In this document: positions 50,834 to 61,095 of the stretch, piece by piece
How the letters are laid out: each line of letters starts with the position of its first letter
How positions within the stretch are numbered: position 1 is the first letter of the stretch
Source of the DNA: Curvibacter microcysteis
GTDB taxonomy: Bacteria; Pseudomonadota; Gammaproteobacteria; Burkholderiales; Burkholderiaceae_C
Assembly (NCBI RefSeq): GCF_028649455.1
Contig: NZ_JAQSIO010000002.1
Coordinates: 62,001 to 126,000 of the forward strand
Direction of reading: 5' to 3'
Length of the DNA: 64,000 bases
The notes under the pieces: generated by a model
What the model saw: the letters and a program-made list of their open reading frames with translations, nothing else
Databases searched by the model: none
Told to the model about the DNA's origin: nothing
Made by a program: the position numbers and the translations under genes

Positions 50834-51616
50834 TTACTGGGCGGTCCAGCCGCCGTCCATGTTCCAGGCCACGCCGCGCACGTTGTTGCCGGCGGGCGAG
50901 CAGAAGAACACGGCCAGTTCACCCAATTCTTCGGGCGTGGTGAATTGCATTGAGGGCTCTTTTTCACCCAGCAGTTCGCGCGTTGCCTGCTCGTTGGTCC
51001 ATTGGTTGGCTGCGGCGCGGGCGTCCACCTGCTTTTGCACCAGGGGGGTCAGCACCCAGCCGGGGCAGATGGCGTTGCAGGTGATGCCGGTGGTGGCGTT
51101 CTCCAGGGCCGTGACCTTGGTCAGGCCCACGATGCCATGCTTGGCAGCCACATACGCGGACTTCTCAGCCGAACCCACCAGGCCGTGCACCGAGGCCACG
51201 TTGATGATGCGGCCCCAGTTGGCGGCCTTCATGCCCGGCAAGGCCAGGCGTGTGGCGTGGAAGGCGCTGGACAGGTTGATGGCCAGGATGGCATCCCACT
51301 TCTCGACCGGAAAGTCTTCGACCCGCGCCACATGTTGGATGCCGGCGTTGTTGACCAGGATGTCGACGCCACCAAAACGGGTCTTGGCGAACTCGATCAT
51401 GTCGGCGATCTCGGCCGGCTTGCTCATATCGGCGCCGTGGTAAGCCACTTGCACGCCATGGGCCTGGCCGGCGGCAGCCACCTCGGCTTGCGGGGCTGTG
51501 GCATCACCAAAGCCATTCAGGATGACGTTGGCGCCTTGGCGAGCGAGGGACTTGGCAATGCCCAAGCCGATGCCGCTGGTGGAGCCCGTCACAAGAGCTG
51601 TCTTACCGTTCAACAT
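50834..51616 (-). CDS. bdhA: 3-hydroxybutyrate dehydrogenase
   Basis: 260 residues, short-chain dehydrogenase. Cofactor loop TGSTSGIGLGIA, NNAGIQH, catalytic S in NVASVHG and Y-x3-K in YVAAKHG. The NAICPGWVLTPLVQKQVDARA stretch with Q and the C-terminal MDGGWTAQ are the marks that set 3-hydroxybutyrate dehydrogenases apart from other SDR proteins. Oxidises (R)-3-hydroxybutyrate to acetoacetate with NAD, the exit route from polyhydroxybutyrate. PhaR and a PHB-depolymerase-like gene in the same window fit this. Confidence 0.92.
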   Translation of the reverse strand: MLNGKTALVTGSTSGIGLGIAKSLARQGANVILNGFGDATAPQAEVAAAGQAHGVQVAYHGADMSKPAEIADMIEFAKTRFGGVDILVNNAGIQHVARVEDFPVEKWDAILAINLSSAFHATRLALPGMKAANWGRIINVASVHGLVGSAEKSAYVAAKHGIVGLTKVTALENATTGITCNAICPGWVLTPLVQKQVDARAAANQWTNEQATRELLGEKEPSMQFTTPEELGELAVFFCSPAGNNVRGVAWNMDGGWTAQ

Positions 51617-51688
51617 GCGTATTCTCCAGATGATTTAGGATGCCAGTGAACTTGATTATCAAGCCGTCCCGCGGGGCGGCCGGACGCC

Positions 51689-52600
51689 ATGAGCCATCCT
51701 ACGCTGAACTACGTACCTTGCCCGGACGCGACGGGCAGTCACCGCATGGCTTACTGGGCTTGGGGTGATCCTGCTGCGGCCCACGTCCTGGTCTACGTCC
51801 ATGGATTGGCCCGCCAGGGGCGCGACTTTGATGTGTTGGCAGCCGACTTCGTGGCCCGCACGCCCCACCCGATCCGCATCATCTGCCCCGATGTGGTGGG
51901 GCGTGGTCAAAGCGATTGGCTGAGCGATCCCCAGGCCTACCAAATCCCCACCTACGCTGCCGACATGCTGGCCTTGCTGGCGCAACTGCAGGCCCAGGCG
52001 CCCATCCAGACCCTGGACTGGTTGGGCACCAGCATGGGGGGGCTGATCGGTCTGGCGCTGGCGGGCCAGCCGGGCTTGCCTTTGCCCGTGCCGTTGCGGC
52101 GCCTGGTGCTCAATGATGTGGGGCCGGTGATTGAGTGGGCCGCGTTGCAGCGCATCGGGGCGTATGTGGGTCAACCCGTTCGCTTTGCCGACGAGGCCCA
52201 GGCGGCTGCGGCTTTGTGGCTGATCTCCAGCAGTTTCGGTCCGCACACACCGGAGCAATGGTTGGCACTGAGTCGGCCCATGCTCAAGCCCTTGCCTGAG
52301 GGGGGGCTGGGTCTGCACTACGACCCGGCGATTGCGGTGCCCTTCCGGGCCTTGACGCAGGCCGCAGCGCAGGCGGGTGAAGCCGCACTGTGGCAACTGT
52401 ACGATCAGGTGAACGCCCAAACCTTGGTCTTGCGTGGCGCGCAATCGGACTTGCTGTCTGCCGCCACCGCGGCCGCCATGGCGCAGCGAGGACCGCGTGG
52501 CCGGGTGGTGGAGTTACCTGGCGTAGGGCATGCGCCCACGCTTGTGGCGCAAGACCAGCGTGATACGCTCTTTGGCTTTTATTTTGGATCAGAGGCCTAG
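51689..52600 (+). CDS. Alpha/beta hydrolase
   Basis: 303 residues. Strand and oxyanion region VYVHGLARQGRDFD, nucleophile elbow in LDWLGTSMGGLIGLALAG (serine of GTSMGG), acid region LRGAQSDLL and catalytic histidine in LPGVGHAPTLV. No signal peptide. Substrate unknown; carboxylesterase or haloperoxidase-like family. Only 8 bases separate its stop from relA, so it is probably cotranscribed with it, an arrangement seen in related genomes. Confidence 0.87.
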   Translation: MSHPTLNYVPCPDATGSHRMAYWAWGDPAAAHVLVYVHGLARQGRDFDVLAADFVARTPHPIRIICPDVVGRGQSDWLSDPQAYQIPTYAADMLALLAQLQAQAPIQTLDWLGTSMGGLIGLALAGQPGLPLPVPLRRLVLNDVGPVIEWAALQRIGAYVGQPVRFADEAQAAAALWLISSSFGPHTPEQWLALSRPMLKPLPEGGLGLHYDPAIAVPFRALTQAAAQAGEAALWQLYDQVNAQTLVLRGAQSDLLSAATAAAMAQRGPRGRVVELPGVGHAPTLVAQDQRDTLFGFYFGSEA

Positions 52601-52608
52601 TTTTCCTG

Positions 52609-54822
52609 ATGAATAGTCTCCCGGTGGCGCCTTCAGGCTCACCTTCACGCTCTGCTCCCGTTCCTCAGCTGATTGCCGCGACGGCCCATGACCTTTCGGG
52701 TCAGGTCGATGTGCTGGCCCGTGCGCGCGCTTTTGCCGAGCCTTTCTTGGTCGACCAAGCCCTGCTGTCGGGTGAAAACACCCTGGCCCACGCCGATGCT
52801 GAGTCGGCCATCCTGCAGCTCATTGGGGGCTCGGAGGCCATGCAGGCTGCGTGTTACTTGGTCTACACCTGCGAACACCTGAGCAAGCCCCAAGAGGTCA
52901 TTGCCAAGGTCTTTGGCAATAACTTCGCCACCTTGGCCGTTGAGACCACCAAGCTGATCCGCATCCAGCAGCAGGCGCGTGCGGCCGAGCAGCGCCTGGA
53001 CGACCCGGCAGTTCAGAACGAGAACGTGCGCAAGATGCTGCTGGCCTTCTCGCGTGACCTGCGCGTGGTGCTGCTGCGGCTGGCCTCCCGGTTGCAGACC
53101 TTGCGTTACTACGCGGCCACCAAGAAGCCCATTCCGCCCAGCTTGGCGCGGGAGTCCCTGCATGTGTTCGCTCCCTTGGCCAACCGCTTGGGCATCTGGC
53201 AGATCAAATGGGAGTTGGAGGACTTGGCATTCCGTTTTCTGGAGCCAGAGACCTACCGCGACGTTGCCCGACTGCTGGACCAAAAGCGCACCGAGCGCGA
53301 GCTGTCCATGGCCGCACTGCGGCAGGAGCTGGAGACCGAATTGCGGGCCCAGGGCATGGTGGCCAGCGTGCAGGGGCGGCCCAAGCACATCTTCAGCATC
53401 GTGAAGAAGATGCGCGGCAAGTCACTGGACTTTGACCAGGTGTTTGACATCCGTGCGCTGCGCGTGATCGTGGGCAGCGTGAAGGACTGCTACGCGGCTC
53501 TGAGCTGGGTGCATGAGCGCTTTGCGCCCATCCATGCCGAGTTTGATGACTACATCGCCCGCCCCAAGCCCAACGGCTATCAGTCGTTGCACACCGTGGT
53601 GCGCGACGCTGCGGGCAAGCCGATCGAGATCCAGATTCGCACCCAGGCCATGCACGACCACGCCGAGCATGGTGTGGCGGCGCACTGGGCCTACAAGGAG
53701 GCCGGGACCAAAGGCTATGCAGGGGTGTCGGCCAGCAGTGAGTACGACGCCAAGATCGCCGTGCTGCGCCAATTGCTGGCCTGGGAGCGCGACCTGTCCG
53801 GGCCCCAGCACAAGCAAGGGCTTTTTGAAGACCGCATTTATGTGCTGACGCCGAATGCCGCCATCGTCGAGCTGCCCCAAGGGGCGACGCCGGTGGACTT
53901 TGCCTACACACTGCACACCGACGTGGGCCACCGCTGCCGTGGCGCGCGGGTCGATGGCGCCATGGTGCCGCTCAACACCCCGCTGCAAAATGGCCAGACA
54001 GTGGAGATCACCATCGCCAAGGAGGGCGGGCCCTCGCGTGATTGGCTCAATGCCGAGTTGGGCTTTTTGACCAGCCACCGCGCCAAGGCCAAGGTGCGTG
54101 CCTGGTTCAATGCCTTGATCACCCACGAGACGGTGGCACGCGGCCGCGAGTCGGTCGAGAAATTGCTTCAGCGCGAGGGCAAGACAGCCATCAAGCTGGA
54201 AGAACTGGCTTCGCAACTGGGTTTCAAATCAGCCGATGCCTTGTTTGAGGTGGTTGGCAAGGACGAGTTTTCGCTGCGCAACATCGAGAACCTGCTGCGC
54301 CCACCCGAGCCCATCCTCGAGCCTGACGACTACCTGCTCTTGCGCAAGTCGCGCCATGTGGAAAAGACCCCCAAGGGTGGCGTGCTGGTGGTGGGCATCG
54401 ATTCCTTGATGACCCAGCTGGCCAAGTGTTGCAAGCCGGCGCCACCCGACGCCATTGGGGGATTTGTCACCCGGGGCAAGGGCGTCAGCATCCATCGCCG
54501 CGATTGCAGCAACTTCCGCGAGATGGCCGCCCGCAGCGGCGAGCGCGTCATCGAAGTCGAGTGGAGCCGCACCAAGGGGGCCGACGTGGCGGTCTACCCT
54601 GTGGATGTGGCGGTGGAGGCGGCCGATCGCCAAGGCTTGCTGCGCGACATCTCGGAAGTGTTTGCGCGTGAGAAGACCAATGTCATCGGAGTGCAGACGC
54701 AGTCGGTCAAGGGCACGGCTTGGATGACGTTCACGGTGGAGGTTTCGGATTCAGCCCGACTTGGTAAAGTGCTGGGACTGGTCGCCGCGGTGAGTGGCGT
54801 GCGCTGGGCGCGGCGGCGCTGA
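52609..54822 (+). CDS. relA: GTP pyrophosphokinase RelA (synthetase with degenerate hydrolase domain)
   Basis: 737 residues. The N-terminal HD-like domain lacks the HDxxED motif: where hydrolases have it, this reads YTCEHLSKPQEV, so ppGpp hydrolysis is not expected. The synthetase domain has RGKSLDFDQVFDIRALRVIV and PKPNGYQSLHTVV, with EFDD at 311-314, the acidic ExDD motif that marks RelA rather than SpoT. TGS domain from about 404 (FEDRIYVLTPNAAIVELPQGATPVDFAYTLH), a zinc-finger region with CCKPAPPDAIGG, and a C-terminal ACT domain. Makes (p)ppGpp on stalled ribosomes during amino-acid starvation. Confidence 0.95.
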   Translation: MNSLPVAPSGSPSRSAPVPQLIAATAHDLSGQVDVLARARAFAEPFLVDQALLSGENTLAHADAESAILQLIGGSEAMQAACYLVYTCEHLSKPQEVIAKVFGNNFATLAVETTKLIRIQQQARAAEQRLDDPAVQNENVRKMLLAFSRDLRVVLLRLASRLQTLRYYAATKKPIPPSLARESLHVFAPLANRLGIWQIKWELEDLAFRFLEPETYRDVARLLDQKRTERELSMAALRQELETELRAQGMVASVQGRPKHIFSIVKKMRGKSLDFDQVFDIRALRVIVGSVKDCYAALSWVHERFAPIHAEFDDYIARPKPNGYQSLHTVVRDAAGKPIEIQIRTQAMHDHAEHGVAAHWAYKEAGTKGYAGVSASSEYDAKIAVLRQLLAWERDLSGPQHKQGLFEDRIYVLTPNAAIVELPQGATPVDFAYTLHTDVGHRCRGARVDGAMVPLNTPLQNGQTVEITIAKEGGPSRDWLNAELGFLTSHRAKAKVRAWFNALITHETVARGRESVEKLLQREGKTAIKLEELASQLGFKSADALFEVVGKDEFSLRNIENLLRPPEPILEPDDYLLLRKSRHVEKTPKGGVLVVGIDSLMTQLAKCCKPAPPDAIGGFVTRGKGVSIHRRDCSNFREMAARSGERVIEVEWSRTKGADVAVYPVDVAVEAADRQGLLRDISEVFAREKTNVIGVQTQSVKGTAWMTFTVEVSDSARLGKVLGLVAAVSGVRWARRR

Positions 54823-54896
54823 GTCGTTGGCTGGGCTTTGGCTGCGAGAAAAGTGAGTTTTTTTGGGTTTCTTTCAAAGGCGTGAAAAAACCGTGC

Positions 54897-54902
54897 TAGA
54901 AT
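54897..54902 (+). promoter_or_regulatory. -10 box of the tRNA-Val promoter
   Basis: TAGAAT, with a TTTCAA candidate -35 at 54872-54877 (19-base spacing, slightly long). Transcription would begin near 54909, about 20 bases before the tRNA. Confidence 0.5.
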
Positions 54903-54927
54903 CGAATTCTCGAATGCAAACAGACAC

Positions 54928-55004
54928 AGGCGCGTAGCTCAGCTGGTTAGAGCACCACCTTGACATGGTGGGGGTCGTTGGTTCGAGTCCAATCGCGCCT
55001 ACCA
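54928..55004 (+). tRNA. tRNA-Val (anticodon GAC)
   Basis: 77 bases including an encoded CCA. Acceptor stem AGGCGCG/CGCGCCT, D-arm GCTCAGCTGGTTAGAGC, anticodon stem-loop CCACCTTGACATGGTGG with anticodon GAC, and T-arm GGTTCGAGTCC. All four arms pair. Confidence 0.97.
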
Positions 55005-55079
55005 GTTTATCTGCTGAAGTAAACCAGACTTCAGACATCACAGAAAACTGAAAACAAAGCCCCCGGGCTTCTGTTGATC

Positions 55080-55105
55080 AAGCCACCCACCGGGTGGCTT
55101 TTTCT
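55080..55105 (+). terminator. Terminator after tRNA-Val
   Basis: AAGCCACCC (55080-55088) pairs with GGGTGGCTT (55092-55100) around ACC, then a T-rich tail. Confidence 0.85.
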
Positions 55106-55340
55106 TTTTCCGAATTGCTTTTTGATCTCGACCAAGCTCCGACTTGCCCGGATTGCCGGATTGCCGGATTGATTTTTGGCCCGGGCTGGGCTGGCACCTG
55201 GCTTGCTTGTCCGGCTTGGGTGGCCCAGTGGGGCGCACAATGGCTGGTCAGGGTAAACCTTGGCCGTTGGCCTGGGGCTGCTCCCTAAAATGTAACGATT
55301 CAACGATATTTCGATCCCAGCAGATCGAGGAGCCTCATTC
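55106..55340. other. Leader and promoter region of phaR
   Basis: No gene seen. A tandem GATTGCCG repeat (around 55151-55170) is the only repetitive feature. AT-richer bases at 55285-55315 (AATGTAACGATTCAACGATATTTCG) are a likely promoter position. Confidence 0.35.
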
Positions 55341-55874
55341 GTGCAAAGCAAGAAAACCGCTGCCGGTAAGCCGGCCCAGCGTGTCATCAAAAAGTACCCC
55401 AATCGGCGCCTCTACGACACGGATACCTCCACCTACATCACCTTGACCGAGGTGCGTCAGCTGGTCATGGACAGCGAGTCCTTTGTGGTGCGCGACGCCA
55501 AAACCAATGATGACCTGACCCGCAGCATCCTGCTGCAGATCATCCTGGAGGAGGAGGCTGGTGGTGCGCCAATGTTCACCGAGGCGGTGCTGGCCAGCAT
55601 CATTCGCTTCTATGGCCATGCCATGCAGGGTTTCATGGGGTCTTACATCGAGAAGAACATCCAGGCTTTCTCAGACATGCAGACCCAGTTGACGGCGCAG
55701 TCCAAGAGTGTGTCGCCTGAGATGTGGGCGCAGTTCATGAGCATGCAGTCCCCCGTGCTGCAAGGCATGATGGGCAATTACGGCGAGCAGTCCAAAACGC
55801 TGTTGAGCCAGATGCAAGAGCAGATGCAAAAGCAGACCGAGCAGATGCTGGGCGCTTTTGGCTTAAAGCGCTGA
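55341..55874 (+). CDS. phaR: Polyhydroxyalkanoate synthesis repressor PhaR
   Basis: 177 residues, starting with GTG after a GAGGAG site. The N-terminal PHB accumulation regulator DNA-binding domain is clear: RVIKKYPNRRLYDTDTSTYITLTEVRQLV, then FVVRDAKTNDDLTRSILLQIILEEE. The C-terminal part is Met/Gln-rich (MQEQMQKQTEQMLGAF), the coiled segment that contacts PHB granules. It represses phasin genes and itself until bound by PHB. The genome therefore makes PHB, matching the 3-hydroxybutyrate dehydrogenase gene. Confidence 0.95.
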   Translation: MQSKKTAAGKPAQRVIKKYPNRRLYDTDTSTYITLTEVRQLVMDSESFVVRDAKTNDDLTRSILLQIILEEEAGGAPMFTEAVLASIIRFYGHAMQGFMGSYIEKNIQAFSDMQTQLTAQSKSVSPEMWAQFMSMQSPVLQGMMGNYGEQSKTLLSQMQEQMQKQTEQMLGAFGLKR

Positions 55875-55943
55875 GGCGTCTGATTTTTGGGTCTTGCCGG
55901 GCTTGCATGACCCTGGGGGCGTCAGAACTGGGACAATGGCGGG

Positions 55944-57353
55944 ATGAGTGAAGTACTTGCCCCCCCTGTTGTTGGTTCCGGTCAGCCGGCCCCCCGTGTT
56001 GGTTTTGTCAGTCTTGGTTGCCCCAAGGCCTTGACCGACTCTGAGTTGATCCTCACCCAGCTCAGTGCTGAGGGTTACCAAACCTCCAAGACCTTTGAAG
56101 GCGCCGATCTGGTGATCGTCAACACCTGCGGCTTCATTGATGATGCCGTGAAAGAAAGTCTGGACACCATCGGCGAGGCCCTGGCCGAAAACGGCAAGGT
56201 CATCGTCACCGGTTGCCTGGGAGCCAAGCAAGGGCAGGGTGGTGAAAACCTCGTGCGTCAGATGCACCCCAGTGTGCTGGCGGTGACTGGTCCGCATGCG
56301 ACTCAAGAGGTGATGGATTCGGTGCACAAGTACCTGCCCAAGCCTCATGACCCCTTCATTGATCTGGTGCCCAATGCTTTTGGCGAGGCGGGTATCAAGC
56401 TCACGCCGCGCCACTATGCCTACCTGAAGATCAGCGAAGGTTGCAATCACCGCTGTACCTTCTGCATCATTCCGTCCATGCGGGGTGATTTGGTGTCCCG
56501 CCCCATTGGTGATGTGCTCAAAGAGGCCAAGGCCTTGTTTGAGGGGGGCGTCAAAGAATTGCTGGTGATCAGTCAAGACACCTCGGCCTATGGCGTGGAT
56601 GTCAAATACCGCACCGGTTTTTGGGATGGCAAACCGGTCAAGACCCGCATGCTCGAATTGGTTCAGGCCCTGAGCGAGTTGGCTGAGCCCCATGGCGCCT
56701 GGGTGCGCTTGCACTATGTCTACCCGTATCCCAGTGTGGATGAGATCCTGCCCTTGATGGCTTCGGGTCGTGTGCTGCCTTACCTGGATGTGCCCTTCCA
56801 GCACAGCCACCCTGATGTGCTGCGCCGCATGAAGCGCCCTGCCAGTGGCGAGAAGAACCTGGAGCGCATTCAACGCTGGCGTGAAATCTGCCCCGAACTG
56901 GTGATTCGCAGTACGTTCATTGCGGGATTCCCGGGTGAGACAGAAGAAGAATTCCAGCACTTGCTTGATTTTGTGCGTGAAGCGCAAATCGATCGGGCGG
57001 GTTGCTTTGCCTACAGCCCTGTTGAAGGCGCCGCTGCCAACGAACTCGAAGGCATGCTGCCGGCCGAAGTGCGTGAAGAGCGCCGGGCCCGTTTCATGGC
57101 TGTGGCCGAAGAGGTGTCGACTCAACGCCTGCAGCGCCGCGTCGGCGCCACCATGCAGGTGCTGGTGGATTCGGCCCCGGCCCTGGGTCGCAAGGGTGGC
57201 GTGGGTCGCAGCTATGCCGATGCGCCTGAGATTGATGGTGTGGTGCGATTGCTGCCACCTGAGAAGATCAGCAAAACCCTCAAAGTGGGTGAATTCACCC
57301 GGGCCCGCATTGTGGCGACCGAGGGTCATGACCTGGTGGCGTTGCCAATTTGA
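55944..57353 (+). CDS. rimO: Ribosomal protein S12 methylthiotransferase RimO
   Basis: 469 residues. The N-terminal UPF0004 domain has cluster ligands C26 ([12 protein letters not shown]), C62 (NTCGFIDDA) and C91 (TGCLGAK). The radical SAM motif is C167-x3-C171-x2-C174 (CNHRCTFC). A TRAM domain closes the protein ([16 protein letters not shown]). [11 protein letters not shown] is the signature that separates RimO from MiaB. It methylthiolates the conserved aspartate of ribosomal protein S12. A terminator follows. Confidence 0.96.
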   Translation: MSEVLAPPVVGSGQPAPRVGFVSLGCPKALTDSELILTQLSAEGYQTSKTFEGADLVIVNTCGFIDDAVKESLDTIGEALAENGKVIVTGCLGAKQGQGGENLVRQMHPSVLAVTGPHATQEVMDSVHKYLPKPHDPFIDLVPNAFGEAGIKLTPRHYAYLKISEGCNHRCTFCIIPSMRGDLVSRPIGDVLKEAKALFEGGVKELLVISQDTSAYGVDVKYRTGFWDGKPVKTRMLELVQALSELAEPHGAWVRLHYVYPYPSVDEILPLMASGRVLPYLDVPFQHSHPDVLRRMKRPASGEKNLERIQRWREICPELVIRSTFIAGFPGETEEEFQHLLDFVREAQIDRAGCFAYSPVEGAAANELEGMLPAEVREERRARFMAVAEEVSTQRLQRRVGATMQVLVDSAPALGRKGGVGRSYADAPEIDGVVRLLPPEKISKTLKVGEFTRARIVATEGHDLVALPI

Positions 57354-57419
57354 GTATTGCCTGCTCTCTTGGCGTGTGGAGGTCGCACGCGGAGCCTGCT
57401 GAATTGGCCTGAGCCCGAG

Positions 57420-57451
57420 CCCTGGGGTGCGCAAGCACCCTGGGGTTTTTT
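57420..57451 (+). terminator. Rho-independent terminator after rimO
   Basis: CCCTGGGGTGC (57420-57430), loop GCAA, GCACCCTGGGG (57435-57445) with two G-U pairs, then six T. Confidence 0.85.
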
Positions 57452-57520
57452 GATGGGGTGGGGGTATTTGTTGGCGTTTCGGGGGTGGAGCGGGATTTAG
57501 TGGTGTGTCTGTCGCGCGCC

Positions 57521-57551
57521 CAAAACAAAAAAGCCGCTGAAACAGCGGCTT
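57521..57551 (-). terminator. Rho-independent terminator of the tRNA-Leu genes
   Basis: On the minus strand AGCCGCTG, loop TTT, CAGCGGCT (57532-57550) followed by a T-rich run. It lies 25 bases after the first tRNA-Leu in transcription direction. Confidence 0.88.
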
Positions 57552-57575
57552 GGTTGCGTATGAATGATTACAGAC

Positions 57576-57660
<85 letters not shown>

Positions 57661-57735
57661 AGTCTTGTAACCTAATCAACTTCCTAAAATTTAGTTGTCT
57701 TGAAAGCGGATTGTGTAACCCGTTTTCATTAAACT
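57661..57735. promoter_or_regulatory. Spacer between tandem tRNA-Leu genes
   Basis: 75 AT-rich bases. On the minus strand TTACAC and TAAATT, 19 bases apart, could be a promoter for the downstream tRNA-Leu copy; the same spacer must also contribute to any promoter of rnr on the plus strand (TTGAAA at 57700-57705). Neither is certain. Confidence 0.35.
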
Positions 57736-57820
<85 letters not shown>

Positions 57821-57838
57821 ATCTCAGGAAGATTTAGA

Positions 57839-60166
57839 TTGTATATCAAAAATTTAAGCCAAAGCAAGTCGCCGAGCAATTTGTTAGAAGAATTTGAAGG
57901 AATCATCCAGGGCCACCGTGATGGCCATGGCTTTGTGGTCCGTGACAGCGGCGATCCCGATGTGTATTTGCCCCCCAATGAAATGCGGGCTGTGCTGCAC
58001 AAAGACCGGGTCAAAATCCGCATCGTGCGCTCCGACCGGCGCGGCCGCCCCGAGGGGCGTGTGCTGGAAATCATTGAGCGCTCCCAGCAACCCATCATCG
58101 GCCGCCTCTTGCAAGAGAGTGGCGTCTGGCTGGTGGCGCCAGAGGACAAGCGCTACGGCCAAGATGTGTTGATCCCCAAGGGCGCCACAGGCACGGCCAA
58201 GACCGGGCAGGTGGTGGTGGTCGAGTTGACCGAGCCGCCCGCGCTGTTCGGTCAACCCGTGGGTCGCGTGACCGAGGTGTTGGGTGAGGTGGACGACCCC
58301 GGCATGGAAATCGAAATCGCTGTGCGCAAGTACGGCGTGCCGCATGAATTTTCCGAGGCCTGTCTCAGCGAAGCCAAGGCGCTGCCCGACAAGGTGCGAC
58401 CTGCTGACAAGCGTGCCCGGGTGGATTTGACCGACATTCCTTTGGTCACCATCGACGGTGAAGACGCCCGCGACTTCGATGACGCCGTGTATTGCGAACC
58501 CGCGCGAGTGGGGCGTGGCAAAGGTTGGCGTTTGCTGGTGGCGATTGCGGATGTGAGCGCCTATGTGCAAACCGGTTCGGGCATCGACATCGACGCCTAC
58601 GACCGCGCCACCAGCGTGTACTTCCCGCGCCGGGTGATCCCCATGCTGCCCGAGAAGCTGTCCAACGGCCTGTGCTCGCTCAACCCCGAGGTCGAGCGCC
58701 TGTGCATGGTCTGCGACATGATGATCAACGCCAAGGGCGAGATCCATGCCTACCAGTTCTACCCGGCGGTGATGTGGAGCCATGCGCGCTTCACGTACAC
58801 CGAGGTGGCGGCCATCTTGGCCAATACACGCGGCCCGGAGGCTGCGCGGCGCAAGGACTTGGTGCCGCACCTGCTGGACTTGCACGATGTGTACCGCGCT
58901 CTGCTGGCCTCGCGCCACACCCGTGGTGCGGTCGACTTCGAGACCACGGAGACCCAGATTGTTTGCGACGACAGCGGTCGCATCGAGAAGATCGTGCCGC
59001 GCACCCGCAACGATGCCCACCGCCTGATTGAAGAGGCCATGCTGGCGGCCAACGTCTGCAGTGCTGATTTCATCGCGCAAGGCAAGCACCCGGGTCTGTT
59101 TCGGGTGCACGAAGGCCCGACGCCTGAGAAGCGTGAGTTGCTGGCCAATTACCTCAAGGCCATGGGGGTGGGCTTGTCGATCAGCGACGAACCCAGTCCT
59201 GGTGAATTCCAGGCCATTGCCGAGGCGACCAAGGAGCGCCCGGACTCGCAGCAAATCCACACCATGTTGCTGCGCTCCATGCAGCAGGCCATTTACACGC
59301 CGATCAACAGTGGTCACTTTGGTTTGGCGTTCGAGGCCTACACCCACTTCACCAGCCCGATCCGCCGCTACCCCGACTTGTTGGTGCACCGGGTGATCAA
59401 GGCCATCCTCGGCCAGTCGCGCTACCAACTGCCAGCGTTGCCGACGCCGGGCGAGGCGCATACCAAGTTGGCGCGCCGACTCGCGTCGCGGGTCAAGGAG
59501 CCGACCGACAAGCCGCGCAAGGCCTCGGCCGAAACCCAGGCCTGGGAGGCTGCCGGCCTGCACTGCAGTGCCAACGAGCGCCGTGCCGACGAGGCCAGCC
59601 GCGACGTGGAGGCTTGGCTCAAGTGCAAGTACATGCGCGAACACCTGGGTGAGGAGTTTGGCGGTGTGGTCTCGTCGGTGACCAGCTTCGGCATATTCGT
59701 GACCTTGGATGCGATGTACGTTGAGGGCCTGGTGCACATCACCGAGCTGGGGGGTGAATACTTCAAGTTCGACGAGTCGCGCCAAGAGTTGCGCGGCGAG
59801 CGCACAGGCATTCGCTACGCCATCGGCTCGCGGGTGCGGGTGCAGGTCAGCCGGGTGGACCTGGATGGTCGCAAGATCGACTTCCGTTTGGTGACCGAGG
59901 GCGAAGACCTCATGGTCCGTCCGCCGCGCGAGAAATCCTCGGCTGGAGGTCCTGCAGGCAGGACCTCGGGCAAATCCTCGGGGCAGGCTGGCCGTGCTGA
60001 GCGTTCATCTGGCCCCGGGAGCAAGGGCGCCAAGAACCCGGAGCGCGGTGCGCGCGCACCGGAGTCGGTGCCTCGTTCGCCCATCCAGGCCTTGAAGGCC
60101 TCGGTCAAAAAGGTGACGGCGGCGGCCAAAAAGAAAACCAGCAAGGGGCGCAAGACCCACCGCTGA
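57839..60166 (+). CDS. rnr: Ribonuclease R, short N-terminus, TTG start
   Basis: 775 residues. TTG at 57839 is chosen because AGGAAG lies seven bases upstream (57826-57831); no ATG exists before the first domain. Cold-shock domain ([25 protein letters not shown]), second OB fold, RNB catalytic domain with [14 protein letters not shown] (the metal-binding aspartates), the [20 protein letters not shown] motif, S1 domain ([27 protein letters not shown]) and a basic low-complexity tail ending [12 protein letters not shown]. The helix-turn-helix domain that opens many RNase R proteins is absent. Degrades structured RNA 3' to 5' and helps in quality control and cold survival. Confidence 0.93.
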   Translation: MYIKNLSQSKSPSNLLEEFEGIIQGHRDGHGFVVRDSGDPDVYLPPNEMRAVLHKDRVKIRIVRSDRRGRPEGRVLEIIERSQQPIIGRLLQESGVWLVAPEDKRYGQDVLIPKGATGTAKTGQVVVVELTEPPALFGQPVGRVTEVLGEVDDPGMEIEIAVRKYGVPHEFSEACLSEAKALPDKVRPADKRARVDLTDIPLVTIDGEDARDFDDAVYCEPARVGRGKGWRLLVAIADVSAYVQTGSGIDIDAYDRATSVYFPRRVIPMLPEKLSNGLCSLNPEVERLCMVCDMMINAKGEIHAYQFYPAVMWSHARFTYTEVAAILANTRGPEAARRKDLVPHLLDLHDVYRALLASRHTRGAVDFETTETQIVCDDSGRIEKIVPRTRNDAHRLIEEAMLAANVCSADFIAQGKHPGLFRVHEGPTPEKRELLANYLKAMGVGLSISDEPSPGEFQAIAEATKERPDSQQIHTMLLRSMQQAIYTPINSGHFGLAFEAYTHFTSPIRRYPDLLVHRVIKAILGQSRYQLPALPTPGEAHTKLARRLASRVKEPTDKPRKASAETQAWEAAGLHCSANERRADEASRDVEAWLKCKYMREHLGEEFGGVVSSVTSFGIFVTLDAMYVEGLVHITELGGEYFKFDESRQELRGERTGIRYAIGSRVRVQVSRVDLDGRKIDFRLVTEGEDLMVRPPREKSSAGGPAGRTSGKSSGQAGRAERSSGPGSKGAKNPERGARAPESVPRSPIQALKASVKKVTAAAKKKTSKGRKTHR

Positions 60167-60263
60167 AATCTGGAGCGGCGCAGGCTGGCCTGGGTGGCGT
60201 CAGTCACCGGGCTGGGCTTGTGCTCGATCGGTTTTGTCACAACATATCAAGGAGACAGATTCA

Positions 60264-61028
60264 ATGGATACAGCTTCTGCATGCGCCCCGGTGGCCATCG
60301 TCACCGGCGCCGGCTCGGGCGTGGGCAAGGCCACGGCCTTGACCCTGCTGAAGGCCGGCTACCGGGTGGTCTTGGCAGGACGCCGCAGCGAGCCCCTGCA
60401 AGCCGTGGCCGCTGAGTCGGGCTCGGGGGAGCGGGTGCTGGCGGTGCCCGCCGACGTGGCGGATGAGGCCTCGGTGGCGCAGTTGTTTGCGCGAACTGTT
60501 GAGGTGTTTGGTCGGGTGGATCTGTTGTTCAACAACGCAGGCGTCAGTGCGCAAGGGGCGCTGCTTGAAGACCTCTCGCTTGAGCAGTGGCGCAACGTGG
60601 TGGACATCAACCTGACGGGCATGTTCTTGTGTGTGCGTGAGGCCTTCCGGGTCATGAAGGCGCAAGACCCCATGGGGGGGCGCATCATCAACAACGGCTC
60701 GATTTCGGCCCACACGCCGCGTCCCAATTCGGTGGCCTACACGGCGACCAAGCACGGTGTCATGGGCTTGACCAAGACAGCTTCACTGGATGGCCGCAAG
60801 TACAACATTGCGGTGGGCCAGATTGACATTGGCAATGCCGCCACCGACATGGCAGCGCGCATGGCCAAGGGGGTGCCCCAGGCCAATGGCGAAATCGCCA
60901 TTGAGCCGCTGATGGACGTCAACATCGTGGGCCAGTCGGTGCTGTACATGGCCAGCCTGCCTCTGGAGGCTAATGTGATGTTCCACACGGTGATGGCCAC
61001 CAAGATGCCCTTCGCCGGCCGCGGCTGA
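60264..61028 (+). CDS. Short-chain dehydrogenase/reductase
   Basis: 254 residues from the ATG at 60264, after an AAGGAG site. Cofactor loop [21 protein letters not shown], catalytic serine region [11 protein letters not shown]-x3-K in YTATKHG. The usual PG motif after the active site reads [16 protein letters not shown]. Classical SDR of unknown substrate. Probably cotranscribed with rnr (97 bases between the genes), but a functional link is not evident. Confidence 0.88.
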   Translation: MDTASACAPVAIVTGAGSGVGKATALTLLKAGYRVVLAGRRSEPLQAVAAESGSGERVLAVPADVADEASVAQLFARTVEVFGRVDLLFNNAGVSAQGALLEDLSLEQWRNVVDINLTGMFLCVREAFRVMKAQDPMGGRIINNGSISAHTPRPNSVAYTATKHGVMGLTKTASLDGRKYNIAVGQIDIGNAATDMAARMAKGVPQANGEIAIEPLMDVNIVGQSVLYMASLPLEANVMFHTVMATKMPFAGRG

Positions 61029-61095
61029 AGACGGCCCTTTGGGGCGGCGAGACGGGCGACGTCGTCAAAGGCGTTGCCCGTGTTGCTTTGGGTGA

